Below, piece by piece: positions 5,455 through 12,906 of a DNA stretch of 20,059 nucleotides. Each line of letters opens with the position of its first letter. Position 1 is the first letter of the stretch. The DNA is from a virus, in the IMG/VR virus record IMGVR_UViG_3300031857_001766, positions 1 to 20,059 of that record; one strand, given 5' to 3'. The position numbers were made by a program, and so were the translations under genes. The notes below the pieces were generated by a model. It searched no databases and had not been told where the DNA came from. It was given only the letters and a program-made list of their open reading frames with translations.

Positions 5455-8019
5455 ATGCCAATCAACGGCTACCTTGGTAATGTAATCAGCGCAACTGCAC
5501 CGACTGTCAACAGCGGTGTGGCAAGCGGTATCTTTACGCTTGAAGAACAGATGCAAGCTGCGGGAACGTGGCCTGTTGGCGGCTATTACCTCATCAGCCG
5601 CAGTGTGCGGATTCGTGCGTCTGCGTCTGCCTATTTCAGTCGGACGCCTTCAAGCGCAACCAATCGTTCAACATGGACATATAGTGCGTGGATTAAAAAA
5701 TCACCGCTTGACTACAATCAATCACTTACTTTACTAAGTGCAGGTTCTTTTGGCAGTGATTTATTCACCATTCAAGTAACGGACAATGGCCTCTCTGTAC
5801 CATGTATTGCTGTATATGGGCAAATTAGTGGAAGTGCTGTATTAAACATAGCAGAAACACCTGCTAGACGCGATCCAAGCGCATGGTTTCATTTAGTGGT
5901 GGTACTTGATACCACTCAAGCCACTGCATCTAACCGGCTGAAGTTGTATTACAACGGGGCGCAAGTCACTGCGCTTACAACGGCAACCTATCCAAACCAA
6001 AATACCACTTTTGCAATAAATAACAATCAAGCAACAGCAATTGGGGCAAGGGCTGGCGGCGGTGCGCCGTATTACGACGGCTACCTAACCGAAATCAACT
6101 TTGTTGACGGTCAAGCCTTAACACCCACCAGCTTTGGCGCAACAGACGCTGTGACCGGCGTATGGAATCCCATTCGCTACACCGGAACGTATGGAACGAA
6201 TGGCTTCTATCTGAACTTCAGCGACAACAGCGGTGCTACTGCCACAACCATCGGCAAGGACTCAAGCGGCAACGGCAACAACTGGACACCGAACAACATC
6301 AGCGTGACCGCTGGCACGACCTACGACAGCATGGTTGATGTGCCAACCAACTACGGCAGCGATACAGGTGCTGGTGGTGAGGTGCGTGGTGACTACTGCA
6401 CATTCAATCCTTTGAATGCTACCGACACGACATTTTCAAACGGTAATTTGCGGATGGTTACGGCATCGCCGGGGTATGGCAGACCGCATCTATCCACATT
6501 TGGAATTGCGTCAGGGCAAAAGTTTTATGCTGAATTTGTAGTGACAAGTGTTGGCGCTTCAAGTGATGTAACGATAGGCATCGACGATGGCTCTATAGTT
6601 CCTGCGTATTATTCAAATAGTGGATCAACTTCTGGTTTGCCAGCAAATTTTCGTGGCTATCGTAATGGTGGCGGCACTTATGTTGGCTCAACTTATACAT
6701 CAGGATCGCCCGGAATATCCTATACAAACGGCAACACAATCAGCGTAGCCGTTGATAGGTCTGCAAACCAAATTACTTACTACAAAAACGGTTCATCCGT
6801 CTACACTCAAAGCATAGCAAGTAGTGTTGATCAGTATTATTTGTGCGTGATGACCTTTACTGGCTCGGCGGATTTGACATTGAACGCCGGGCAGACTGCA
6901 TTTTCCTACACCGCCCCATCAGGCTTCAAAGCCCTCTGCACACAGAACCTGCCCACGCCGACGATCAGCAACGGCGCGAACTACATGGCGGCAACGCTGT
7001 GGACAGGAACAGGGGTAGGTTCTAGGGCAATTACAAACACTTCTAATGGTGTTTCATTCCAACCTGATTGGGTATGGATCAAAAGTAGATCGGCTGCCTA
7101 TTCCCATCAAACAAACGATTCTGTTCGTGGTGCAACTAACGGTTGCCTTTACACAGATTTAACAAATGCTGTTGATGCTAACTTTGGCATAACAAGTTTT
7201 GATGCTAGTGGATTTACGCTTGGGAATACTGCTTCGTTAATTTCTTCTTCTTTTGCTTCACAAAATGGTAGTGGCACAACCTTTGTGGGTTGGCAATGGA
7301 AAGCAAGCGGATCAACCGTATCCAACACGGTGGGAAGCATCACTAGCACGGTCAATGCAAATACGACCGCTGGCTTTAGCATATTGACTTACACGGGTAA
7401 CGGAACTGTTGGAGCAACTGTTGGCCACGGATTAGGCGCAACGCCCGGAATGGTAATTGTAAAAAGCAGAAGTGCAACAGCAGATTGGCCTGTTAAAATT
7501 TTGCCGTATATGACCGGTGGCCAAAGATTAGAATTAAGTACAACTAACGCAATAACAACCGAAGCCGCAGGGTCTGGTAGTTTATGGAACGCAACAAACC
7601 CAAATAGCACAGTAATCACGCTTGGCAATCAAGCAATGACAAATACTAATGGCACTACCTATGTCGCCTATTGCTTTGCTCCCATCACGGGCTACAGCGC
7701 GTTTGGTTCGTACACTGGCAATGGAAGTACGGATGGGCCTTTTGTGTTTACCAATATGAGGCCAAGATGGTTGATGTTCAAAAGAACGGATACCACCAAT
7801 AATTGGATTATGTACGACACATCACGCAGCACATATAACGCCGCCCAAAACTTCTTATATCCTGACCTTGCAAACACAGAAGGCACTGGCGTTTATATTG
7901 ATTTTGTTTCCAATGGCTTTAAGTTGCGAGACACAAACGCTATTTTTAACGCCAGCGGCGGCACATACATCTACGCTGCCTTCGCAGAAAACCCCTTCAC
8001 GATTAGCAGAGCGAGGTAA
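5455..8019 (+). CDS. Large multidomain adhesin: N-terminal anchor, LamG-like, SPRY-like, three-module C-terminus
   Basis: The product has 854 residues. Residues 1-42 hold an anchor-like segment, SGIFTLEEQ then AGTWPVGG, that is also found on the polyglycine adhesin. About 48-225 is LamG/concanavalin-like: WTYSAWIKK, WFHLVVVLD, RLKLYYNGAQV, DGYLTEINFVDGQ. About 330-495 looks SPRY-like: FYAEFVVTS, DVTIGIDDG, TISVAVDRSANQITYYKNG. The last third has three related modules, starting QPDWVWIKSRS (536), TPGMVIVKSRS (663) and RPRWLMFKRTD (769). Such proteins probably bind surface glycans on the host (inference from domain type). GAGG at 5446-5449 sets the start. From about 5640 to 7900 the GC is much lower than around it (hand counts of single 60-base lines: 40% at 5701 and 35% at 7141, against 68% at 11701), pointing to an imported adhesin cassette. 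Confidence 0.8.
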   Translation: MPINGYLGNVISATAPTVNSGVASGIFTLEEQMQAAGTWPVGGYYLISRSVRIRASASAYFSRTPSSATNRSTWTYSAWIKKSPLDYNQSLTLLSAGSFGSDLFTIQVTDNGLSVPCIAVYGQISGSAVLNIAETPARRDPSAWFHLVVVLDTTQATASNRLKLYYNGAQVTALTTATYPNQNTTFAINNNQATAIGARAGGGAPYYDGYLTEINFVDGQALTPTSFGATDAVTGVWNPIRYTGTYGTNGFYLNFSDNSGATATTIGKDSSGNGNNWTPNNISVTAGTTYDSMVDVPTNYGSDTGAGGEVRGDYCTFNPLNATDTTFSNGNLRMVTASPGYGRPHLSTFGIASGQKFYAEFVVTSVGASSDVTIGIDDGSIVPAYYSNSGSTSGLPANFRGYRNGGGTYVGSTYTSGSPGISYTNGNTISVAVDRSANQITYYKNGSSVYTQSIASSVDQYYLCVMTFTGSADLTLNAGQTAFSYTAPSGFKALCTQNLPTPTISNGANYMAATLWTGTGVGSRAITNTSNGVSFQPDWVWIKSRSAAYSHQTNDSVRGATNGCLYTDLTNAVDANFGITSFDASGFTLGNTASLISSSFASQNGSGTTFVGWQWKASGSTVSNTVGSITSTVNANTTAGFSILTYTGNGTVGATVGHGLGATPGMVIVKSRSATADWPVKILPYMTGGQRLELSTTNAITTEAAGSGSLWNATNPNSTVITLGNQAMTNTNGTTYVAYCFAPITGYSAFGSYTGNGSTDGPFVFTNMRPRWLMFKRTDTTNNWIMYDTSRSTYNAAQNFLYPDLANTEGTGVYIDFVSNGFKLRDTNAIFNASGGTYIYAAFAENPFTISRAR

Positions 8020-8021
8020 CA

Positions 8022-8534
8022 ATGTTTTATCGCGCAGCATCAAACCAGTACATAGTTGAACAGGCTCCGTTCACTATTGACGGTACGGGCTACCCGGCTG
8101 ACTGGCTGAACAAGGCTTCGGCCGAGGACAAAGCCACACTGGGGCTGGTTGAGGTGACCTACGAAGGAACGCGGGAAGATGACCGCTTCTACTGGGTGAC
8201 CGAGAACCGCAACGGCGCTGTGATCAGCTACACCAACACCGCCAAGGACTTGGCTGCACTGAAGGCGCAGTGGAAGGCCCAGATCAACCAAAACGCCTAC
8301 ACAATGCTTCTACCCAGCGACTGGATGGTGGTCAAGGCTGTTGAGACTTCGACGGCTGTGGCGGCTGATTGGACGACCTACCGCGCTGCTGTACGTACTG
8401 CGGCTGCTACGGCTGTGGCTGCCATTGAAGCTGCGGCGGATGTTCCTGCCCTGCAAGCGGCTGTTCAAGTGACTTGGCCGAACGACCCCAACTTCGTTGC
8501 TCCGACCGAAACCGATACCCAGCAACAGGCGTAA
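8022..8534 (+). CDS. Tail-fibre assembly-like protein
   Basis: The product has 170 residues. The N-terminal part is a short beta domain (GTGYPADWLNKAS, VEVTYEGTREDDRFYWVTE). From about 75 it is helical and Ala-rich, with KAQWKAQINQNAYTMLLPSDWMVVK and later DWTTYRAAVRTAAATAVAAI. An R/K-rich helix followed by a LLxxxDW turn and a W-x-x-(Y/W)-R-x-x-(V/L)-R helix is the hallmark I know from phage tail fibre assembly chaperones of the Phage_tail_APC/DUF4376 type. It sits directly between two adhesin genes, as chaperones often do. GAGG at 8013-8016 is its binding site, overlapping the end of the upstream gene. It could instead be a minor structural part of the fibre. Confidence 0.7.
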   Translation: MFYRAASNQYIVEQAPFTIDGTGYPADWLNKASAEDKATLGLVEVTYEGTREDDRFYWVTENRNGAVISYTNTAKDLAALKAQWKAQINQNAYTMLLPSDWMVVKAVETSTAVAADWTTYRAAVRTAAATAVAAIEAAADVPALQAAVQVTWPNDPNFVAPTETDTQQQA

Positions 8535-8536
8535 AC

Positions 8537-10318
8537 ATGGATTACTCTGGCCGAATCATCACCAAGAACCCTACTGCTCCGACAAAGAGCAGTGCATCAG
8601 GCATATGGACGCTTGATGAAGCCACGCAGTACATCAAGGCGGGCACATGGCCAATAGGCTTTGGTGATTTTAGCTACCTTGTTATAGGTGGCGCAGGTGG
8701 AGGTGGCGCAGGCGGTGGCGGTGGTGGTGCAGGCGGCTATCGTTCGTTTACAGGGCAAGGCGCGTTACTTAATGTTGCTTACACCCTCACGGTCGGCGCA
8801 GGCGGGGCTGGCGCATCTACTGGGTCGGCTGCAAATGGAACTACGGGTAGTAATTCAGTTTTCAGTACTAGCACTTCTGCCGGTGGTGGCGGTGGCGGTA
8901 GTGGAAACGCTGTTGCCGGGTTGTCTGGCGGATCGGGTGGCGGCGGGTCAGGACTGTTCAACCCTACCGGGGGTACTGGTGGCGCAGGAAATACGCCAAG
9001 CACATCTCCCGTTCAAGGCTACAACGGCGGCGACGGCAGTGGGTCTGCTTCGTACTATGGAAGTGGCGGGGGCGGTGGATCGGGCGGCGCTGGCGTTAAC
9101 GGCACGGGGTCGGGCGGGGGCAATGGCGGTATAGCCACATCTAATTCTATTACCGGCTCGGCTGTTTATTACGCTGGCGGCGGAGGCGCAGGATCGTACA
9201 CCAGCGGCGTAGCAGGTCTTGGTGGCGGCACCGCAACGGCCGGGCAAAAAGGCGGGGCGACCGACGGAAATACTGCTGGAGGCACTGCGTCCAACGCAAC
9301 CGCAAACACGGGCGGCGGGGGTGGCGGTGGCGGATACGGCGCTCCATATATGGCAGGTGGCAACGGTGGTTCGGGTATCGTAATCATCAAAGTGCCTGAC
9401 ACGATTGGCGCAGTATTTTCAAGCGGCGTAACATACACGTTAAGCACTGCTGTTTCGGGCTACAACATTTATTCTGTAACTGCAACTAGCACCAGTAGCG
9501 AGACAGTCACGTTTGCCTTAAGGTTTTTTGCTGAATACCTTGTAGTCGCGGGTGGTGGATCGGGAGCCTCTCGATTTGGCGGCGGTGGCGGTGCTGGAGG
9601 TTATAGAACCGCAGCAAACTTTCTTATAGCTCCCGGAATCGGGTACACGGTTACAGTTGGTGCGGGTGGCGCAGCAGTCAATAGCCCCGGCTCTGTCACA
9701 GATGGCAACTCAGGATCAAACTCAGTCTTTTCTTCCATCACCTCTACAGGTGGTGGTGGCGGCGGGGGAAATGGTGTTGGAAAAAATGGTGGCTCGGGCG
9801 GCGGCGGTGGCGGTGGCGGGAGCGCCGCAGGAACAGGGACATCAGGGCAAGGAAACAACGGTGGTACTGGTGGAGATGGAGTCACTTATCTTGCAGCAGG
9901 TGGTGGTGGTGGAGCATCGTCCATAGGTGGTACCTATAGCGGACCCGCACCGGGCGTCGCAGGGGTTGGAGGAAATGGCACATCAAGCTCCATTACTGGG
10001 TCGGCTGTAACTCGTGCTGGTGGGGGCGGCGGCGGAAGTTTTTCTGGTACAGGCAGTGCCGGTGGAACCGGCGGCGGCGGAACAGGCGCAACAAATAATG
10101 GCGGTGATACAGCCGGAACAGTGAATACGGGCGGTGGCGGTGGCGGTGGCGGAAACGGTTCGGGGGGTGGATCAGGTGTTGTCATCATCAAGATTCCTGA
10201 CACCTACACCGCAACTTTCTCCGGCGGCGTAACGCAGACTTCTAGTACCAGTGGCGGTTACAAGATTTATACTGTTACTGCAACCTCAACAACTAGCGAA
10301 ACCGTTTCGTTTGCATAG
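8537..10318 (+). CDS. Doubled polyglycine adhesin
   Basis: The product has 593 residues and is dominated by glycine. Residues 1-42 carry the same anchor type as the 854-residue protein (SGIWTLDE, AGTWPIG). Two homologous halves follow, about 47-327 and 334-593. Each runs YLV(I/V)xGG, then GGAGGYR, Y(T)xTVGAGGA, GSNSVFS, a poly-Gly core, ITGSAV, then G(I/V)VIIK(V/I)PDT and a closing TATSTxSETVxFA. Poly-Gly segments of this kind pack as polyglycine-II helices in the gp38 adhesin of Salmonella phage S16, where they carry host-specific loops (established for that family; applied here by analogy). The frame is open back to a TTG at 8474, inside the previous gene, but ATG 8537 right after that gene's stop is the better start. 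The gene is very rich in GGN codons. Confidence 0.8.
   Translation: MDYSGRIITKNPTAPTKSSASGIWTLDEATQYIKAGTWPIGFGDFSYLVIGGAGGGGAGGGGGGAGGYRSFTGQGALLNVAYTLTVGAGGAGASTGSAANGTTGSNSVFSTSTSAGGGGGGSGNAVAGLSGGSGGGGSGLFNPTGGTGGAGNTPSTSPVQGYNGGDGSGSASYYGSGGGGGSGGAGVNGTGSGGGNGGIATSNSITGSAVYYAGGGGAGSYTSGVAGLGGGTATAGQKGGATDGNTAGGTASNATANTGGGGGGGGYGAPYMAGGNGGSGIVIIKVPDTIGAVFSSGVTYTLSTAVSGYNIYSVTATSTSSETVTFALRFFAEYLVVAGGGSGASRFGGGGGAGGYRTAANFLIAPGIGYTVTVGAGGAAVNSPGSVTDGNSGSNSVFSSITSTGGGGGGGNGVGKNGGSGGGGGGGGSAAGTGTSGQGNNGGTGGDGVTYLAAGGGGGASSIGGTYSGPAPGVAGVGGNGTSSSITGSAVTRAGGGGGGSFSGTGSAGGTGGGGTGATNNGGDTAGTVNTGGGGGGGGNGSGGGSGVVIIKIPDTYTATFSGGVTQTSSTSGGYKIYTVTATSTTSETVSFA
8675..10315 (+). repeat. Two tandem glycine-rich domains
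   Basis: Copy 1 (about 8675-9517) and copy 2 (about 9536-10315) encode the same domain plan from a YLV strand to a TATST-SETV-FA end. The edges are well conserved while the poly-Gly interiors differ in length and order, so the duplication is old or the interior evolves fast. Confidence 0.8.
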
Positions 10319-10325
10319 GACAATC

Positions 10326-10688
10326 ATGGCGCATTTTGCAAAACTTGATAAAGATAATGTCGTGGTGTTTGTCACCGTCGGCAGGGATGAAGACAACGGC
10401 AAAGAGGCAGAACTGACTGCTCGCACCGGCGATGTTTACAAGCAGACCAGCTACAACACGCTGGGCGGTGTTCATGCTTTAGGGGGTACTCCTTTCCGCA
10501 AAAATTACGCTGGTCTGGGGTACACCTATGATGCGCAGCGTGATGCCTTCATTCCTCCGCAGCCATATCCGTCTTGGACGCTAGATGAAAACACTTGTTT
10601 GTGGTCTCCGCCAACTCCGATGCCAACTGATGACAAGCGTTACATGTGGGATGAAGCCAACCAATCTTGGGATGAGATAACAACGTGA
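10326..10688 (+). CDS. Conserved phage protein (MAHFAKLD...), unknown function
   Basis: The product has 120 residues. Conserved-looking segments are MAHFAKLDKDNVVV, YKQTSYNTLGGVHALGGTPF, RKNYAGLGYTYDAQRDAFIP and PSWTLDENTCLWSPPTPMP, ending YMWDEANQSWDE. I remember this family well from cyanophage and other marine phage genomes, where it is conserved but functionally unassigned and often sits near tail-fibre genes. The frame extends upstream to 10251 in another gene, but ATG 10326 with AGGA at 10317-10320 and 5-base spacing is clearly the start. The repeated Trp/Pro-rich strands suggest a small beta protein, perhaps attached to a fibre (inference). It shares one base with the next gene's ATG (TGATG). 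Confidence 0.85.
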   Translation: MAHFAKLDKDNVVVFVTVGRDEDNGKEAELTARTGDVYKQTSYNTLGGVHALGGTPFRKNYAGLGYTYDAQRDAFIPPQPYPSWTLDENTCLWSPPTPMPTDDKRYMWDEANQSWDEITT

Positions 10689-10837
10689 TGGTCAACCTTC
10701 CGATGGACACTGCCAACGCCATTCTTGGCTACTTGGCCACCCGCCCGTACCAAGAGGTCTACCAGCTGATCGCCGCCTTCCAAGAGGCAGCCAAGCAGTC
10801 GGCTGCCCCGAAAGAAGCTCCGACGGAGGCCGAGTAA
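10688..10837 (+). CDS. Short helical protein, 49 residues
   Basis: A small gene sits precisely between two others. Its ATG overlaps the TGA of the previous gene (TGATG, 10686-10690), and its TAA overlaps the next ATG (TAATG, 10835-10839). The product begins MVNLPMDTANAILGYLATRP, continues as YQEVYQLIAAFQEAAKQ, and ends in an acidic, Ala/Pro-rich tail. It is predicted mainly helical. Small helical proteins of this look, with a V-x-x-L-I-x-x-(I/F)-Q helix, occur in marine phage tail clusters (memory). The perfect one-base overlaps on both sides are the main evidence that it is translated. Function unknown. Confidence 0.7.
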   Translation: MVNLPMDTANAILGYLATRPYQEVYQLIAAFQEAAKQSAAPKEAPTEAE

Positions 10838-11064
10838 TGCTGATCACAGTCGAGTCGCAAATTGTTGGTACAAACGACGACGGATCGCTTAAAATCTTGC
10901 CACGGCACGATATCGAAGTGCTGTGCGCCGCGTGCCGCGATCCGGTGAGCGAGCAGGAAGAGCAAACGGGTATCTGCACGAGCTGTGGCCAGCCGTGGCA
11001 ACCTGCGCAAAGCACGGCGGTCCATGTGACCTCCACTCCCATGGTAGGAACAGCTAGGGTGTAA
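10837..11064 (+). CDS. Second small zinc-ribbon protein
   Basis: The product has 75 residues. Two knuckles, C30-A-A-C33 and C47-T-S-C50-G, are 13 residues apart, a typical treble-clef or ribbon zinc site. The N-terminal half (MLITVESQIVG, DGSLKILPRHDIEVL) reads as beta strands, and the C-terminal tail is hydrophilic. It differs in sequence from the zinc-ribbon protein at 1440-1766, so the two are not recent copies. Translation is coupled to the previous gene through TAATG. It lies just before the nozzle-like gene. A structural or assembly role is more plausible here than transcription control, but this is inference. Confidence 0.75.
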   Translation: MLITVESQIVGTNDDGSLKILPRHDIEVLCAACRDPVSEQEEQTGICTSCGQPWQPAQSTAVHVTSTPMVGTARV

Positions 11065-11067
11065 AAG

Positions 11068-12906
11068 ATGGCGCTGACCAAGGTCTCGTTTGCTGCCGGA
11101 ATTGACAAGCAGGATTCAAAGTACGGAGCCGAGGGCCGCTGGGTAGACTCGGACTACGTTCGCTTTCGCTATGGGTTGCCCGAGCAGATTGGTGGTTGGG
11201 CGGCGTTTTCGGACAAGAACTTGATTGGGGTCTCGCGGGACATCTGGACGTGGACCGCGCTCAACGGCACACCGCAGCTGGCCCTTTCCACCAACAAGAA
11301 GCTCTATGCCTACAACGGCGGCAGCTGGGGAGACATCACCCCGGTCACCAAGACCTCGGTAGGCAAAACCATTACCCCAACCAATGCCTCGACAGTCATC
11401 ACGGTGACCGACACCGCTCATGGCACGAATATCGGGGACATCGTCTCCTTTTCCTCGGTGTCTTCGCCTTTTGGTGGATCGGCAGGTACGACGTACGACA
11501 TTCAGTACGAAGTGCAGACGGTGGTCGACGCGGACAACTACACCGTCAAGTCGCCTGTGACGTTGTCTGGCACAACGCCGGGCACGGCGACGATCAAGTA
11601 CCTGTACCCGATCGGTAATTCGATTGCCTTGTCCAGCTACGGCTGGGGCGCGGGCACATGGGGTACTGGCACGTGGGGCACGCCGCGCACCTCCGGTGTT
11701 TCGCTGCCCCCGCGCATCTGGTCGCTCGACAACTTCGGCGAGAATCTGGTGGCCTGCCCGGCACTTGGCGCGCTGTACCAGTGGTCGCCTATCACGGACG
11801 GCTTGAGCTCTCCGGCCAGCATTGTCAACGGCGCGCCGACTTCCAGTGCCTTCATCCTTGTCTCCACCCCGGACCGCCATTTGGTTTGCTTTGGCACGGA
11901 AGAGACCATCGGTTCCCCTGCTACGCGCGATCCGATGCTGGTGCGCTGGGCGGACACTGAATCCCTGACGGATTGGACGATCACGGCCACCAACAGCGCG
12001 GGCTCGCAGCGGCTGACCGATGGCAACGAGTTGGTGGGCGCGGTGCGCTCGCGCAACCAGACTCTGGTGTTCACCGACAATGCCCTGTACGGCATGCAGT
12101 ACGTGGGCACGCCCTACACCTTTGGGTTTCAGCAGCTGGGCACGAACTGTGGCGGCGTGAGCCAGAACGCAGCGGCCGACGTCAACGGCGTGTGCTTTTG
12201 GATGTCGGCGCAGTCGTTCTTCGTGTTTGACGGTACGGTCAAAAAGCTGCCCTGCTCGGTGCAGGATGCGGTGTTCAACAACTTCAACTACACCCAGCAC
12301 CAGCTGGTGTACGCGGGCCTGAACACGCAGTTTAACGAAGTTACGTGGTTTTACCCGACTGCCAACAGCAATCAGATCGATGGTTTTGTGACCTACAACT
12401 ATGTTGAGAACTGCTGGCAGCAGGGCACGTTGGCGCGGACCGTGTGGCGCGATCGCGGGGTATTTGAGCTGCCGCTGGCCACCAAGTGGGACCCCGACAG
12501 CGTATCCGGGGCCTACCCGACGGTCTCTGGCCTGTCCAACGGCATCAGCATCCTGTACGAACAGGAGACGGGAGATAGCGCCAACGGCGATGAAATCTAC
12601 TCGTATGTGCAGTCGGCGTTCTTTGACATTGCCGACGGTGACAGCATTTCGTTTGTCAAGCGCTTGGTGCCGGACTTCTCGGTGCAGAACGACACGATGG
12701 ACTTCTATGCGGTGTCCCGTGCGTTTTCGATTGCGCCTGACTCGCCCAGCTCGCTCACCCCCTACGAATTTTCTCCGACAACGCAGAAGATTGACACGCG
12801 GATCAGGGGACGTGCGCTGTCGATCAAGATTGAGAGCACCAGTGCCAACAATGGCTGGCGCTTTGGTACGTTGCGTCTGGACATCCAACCTGACGGCATG
12901 CGTTAA
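11068..12906 (+). CDS. Putative tail-nozzle / DNA-stabilisation protein (P22 gp10- or T7 gp12-like)
   Basis: The product has 612 residues and is beta-rich. The N-terminus (FAAGIDKQDSKY, GRWVDSDYVRFRYGLPEQIGGW, about 8-44) is a conserved opening I remember from neck and tail-tube proteins of aquatic short-tailed phages. It continues with blade-like strands (LALSTNKKLYAYNGG) and a likely inserted domain at about 98-180 with a H-G-x-x-x-G-D-x-V-x-F...Y-x-V-x-T-V-x-D-x-D-N-Y pattern. A Trp-Gly stretch, GWGAGTWGTGTWG, is at 192-204. Further strands run to the C-terminus. Size and plan fit a beta-propeller nozzle of the P22 gp10 or T7 gp12 kind that extends the tail below the adaptor (inference). 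A DNA-free structural role is expected. A general virion glycan-binding protein remains possible. Confidence 0.65.
   Translation: MALTKVSFAAGIDKQDSKYGAEGRWVDSDYVRFRYGLPEQIGGWAAFSDKNLIGVSRDIWTWTALNGTPQLALSTNKKLYAYNGGSWGDITPVTKTSVGKTITPTNASTVITVTDTAHGTNIGDIVSFSSVSSPFGGSAGTTYDIQYEVQTVVDADNYTVKSPVTLSGTTPGTATIKYLYPIGNSIALSSYGWGAGTWGTGTWGTPRTSGVSLPPRIWSLDNFGENLVACPALGALYQWSPITDGLSSPASIVNGAPTSSAFILVSTPDRHLVCFGTEETIGSPATRDPMLVRWADTESLTDWTITATNSAGSQRLTDGNELVGAVRSRNQTLVFTDNALYGMQYVGTPYTFGFQQLGTNCGGVSQNAAADVNGVCFWMSAQSFFVFDGTVKKLPCSVQDAVFNNFNYTQHQLVYAGLNTQFNEVTWFYPTANSNQIDGFVTYNYVENCWQQGTLARTVWRDRGVFELPLATKWDPDSVSGAYPTVSGLSNGISILYEQETGDSANGDEIYSYVQSAFFDIADGDSISFVKRLVPDFSVQNDTMDFYAVSRAFSIAPDSPSSLTPYEFSPTTQKIDTRIRGRALSIKIESTSANNGWRFGTLRLDIQPDGMR

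Noticed and set aside
5455-8019. Diversity-generating retroelement acting on the adhesin
   Set aside because: No reverse transcriptase gene, no template-like second copy, and no adenine-targeted repeat pair is visible in the window. It cannot be excluded for the rest of the genome.
8474-8536. TTG start at 8474 for the polyglycine adhesin
   Set aside because: It lies inside the assembly-like gene; ATG 8537 follows that gene's stop directly and begins the anchor segment shared with the other adhesin.
11116-12888. Open frame of 590 codons on the - strand opposite the nozzle-like gene
   Set aside because: It is a shadow of a GC-rich gene: the product is Arg/His/Val-rich with no domain-like pattern, no binding site, and all neighbours lie on the + strand. 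The + frame has a coherent beta-protein composition and fits the operon spacing.
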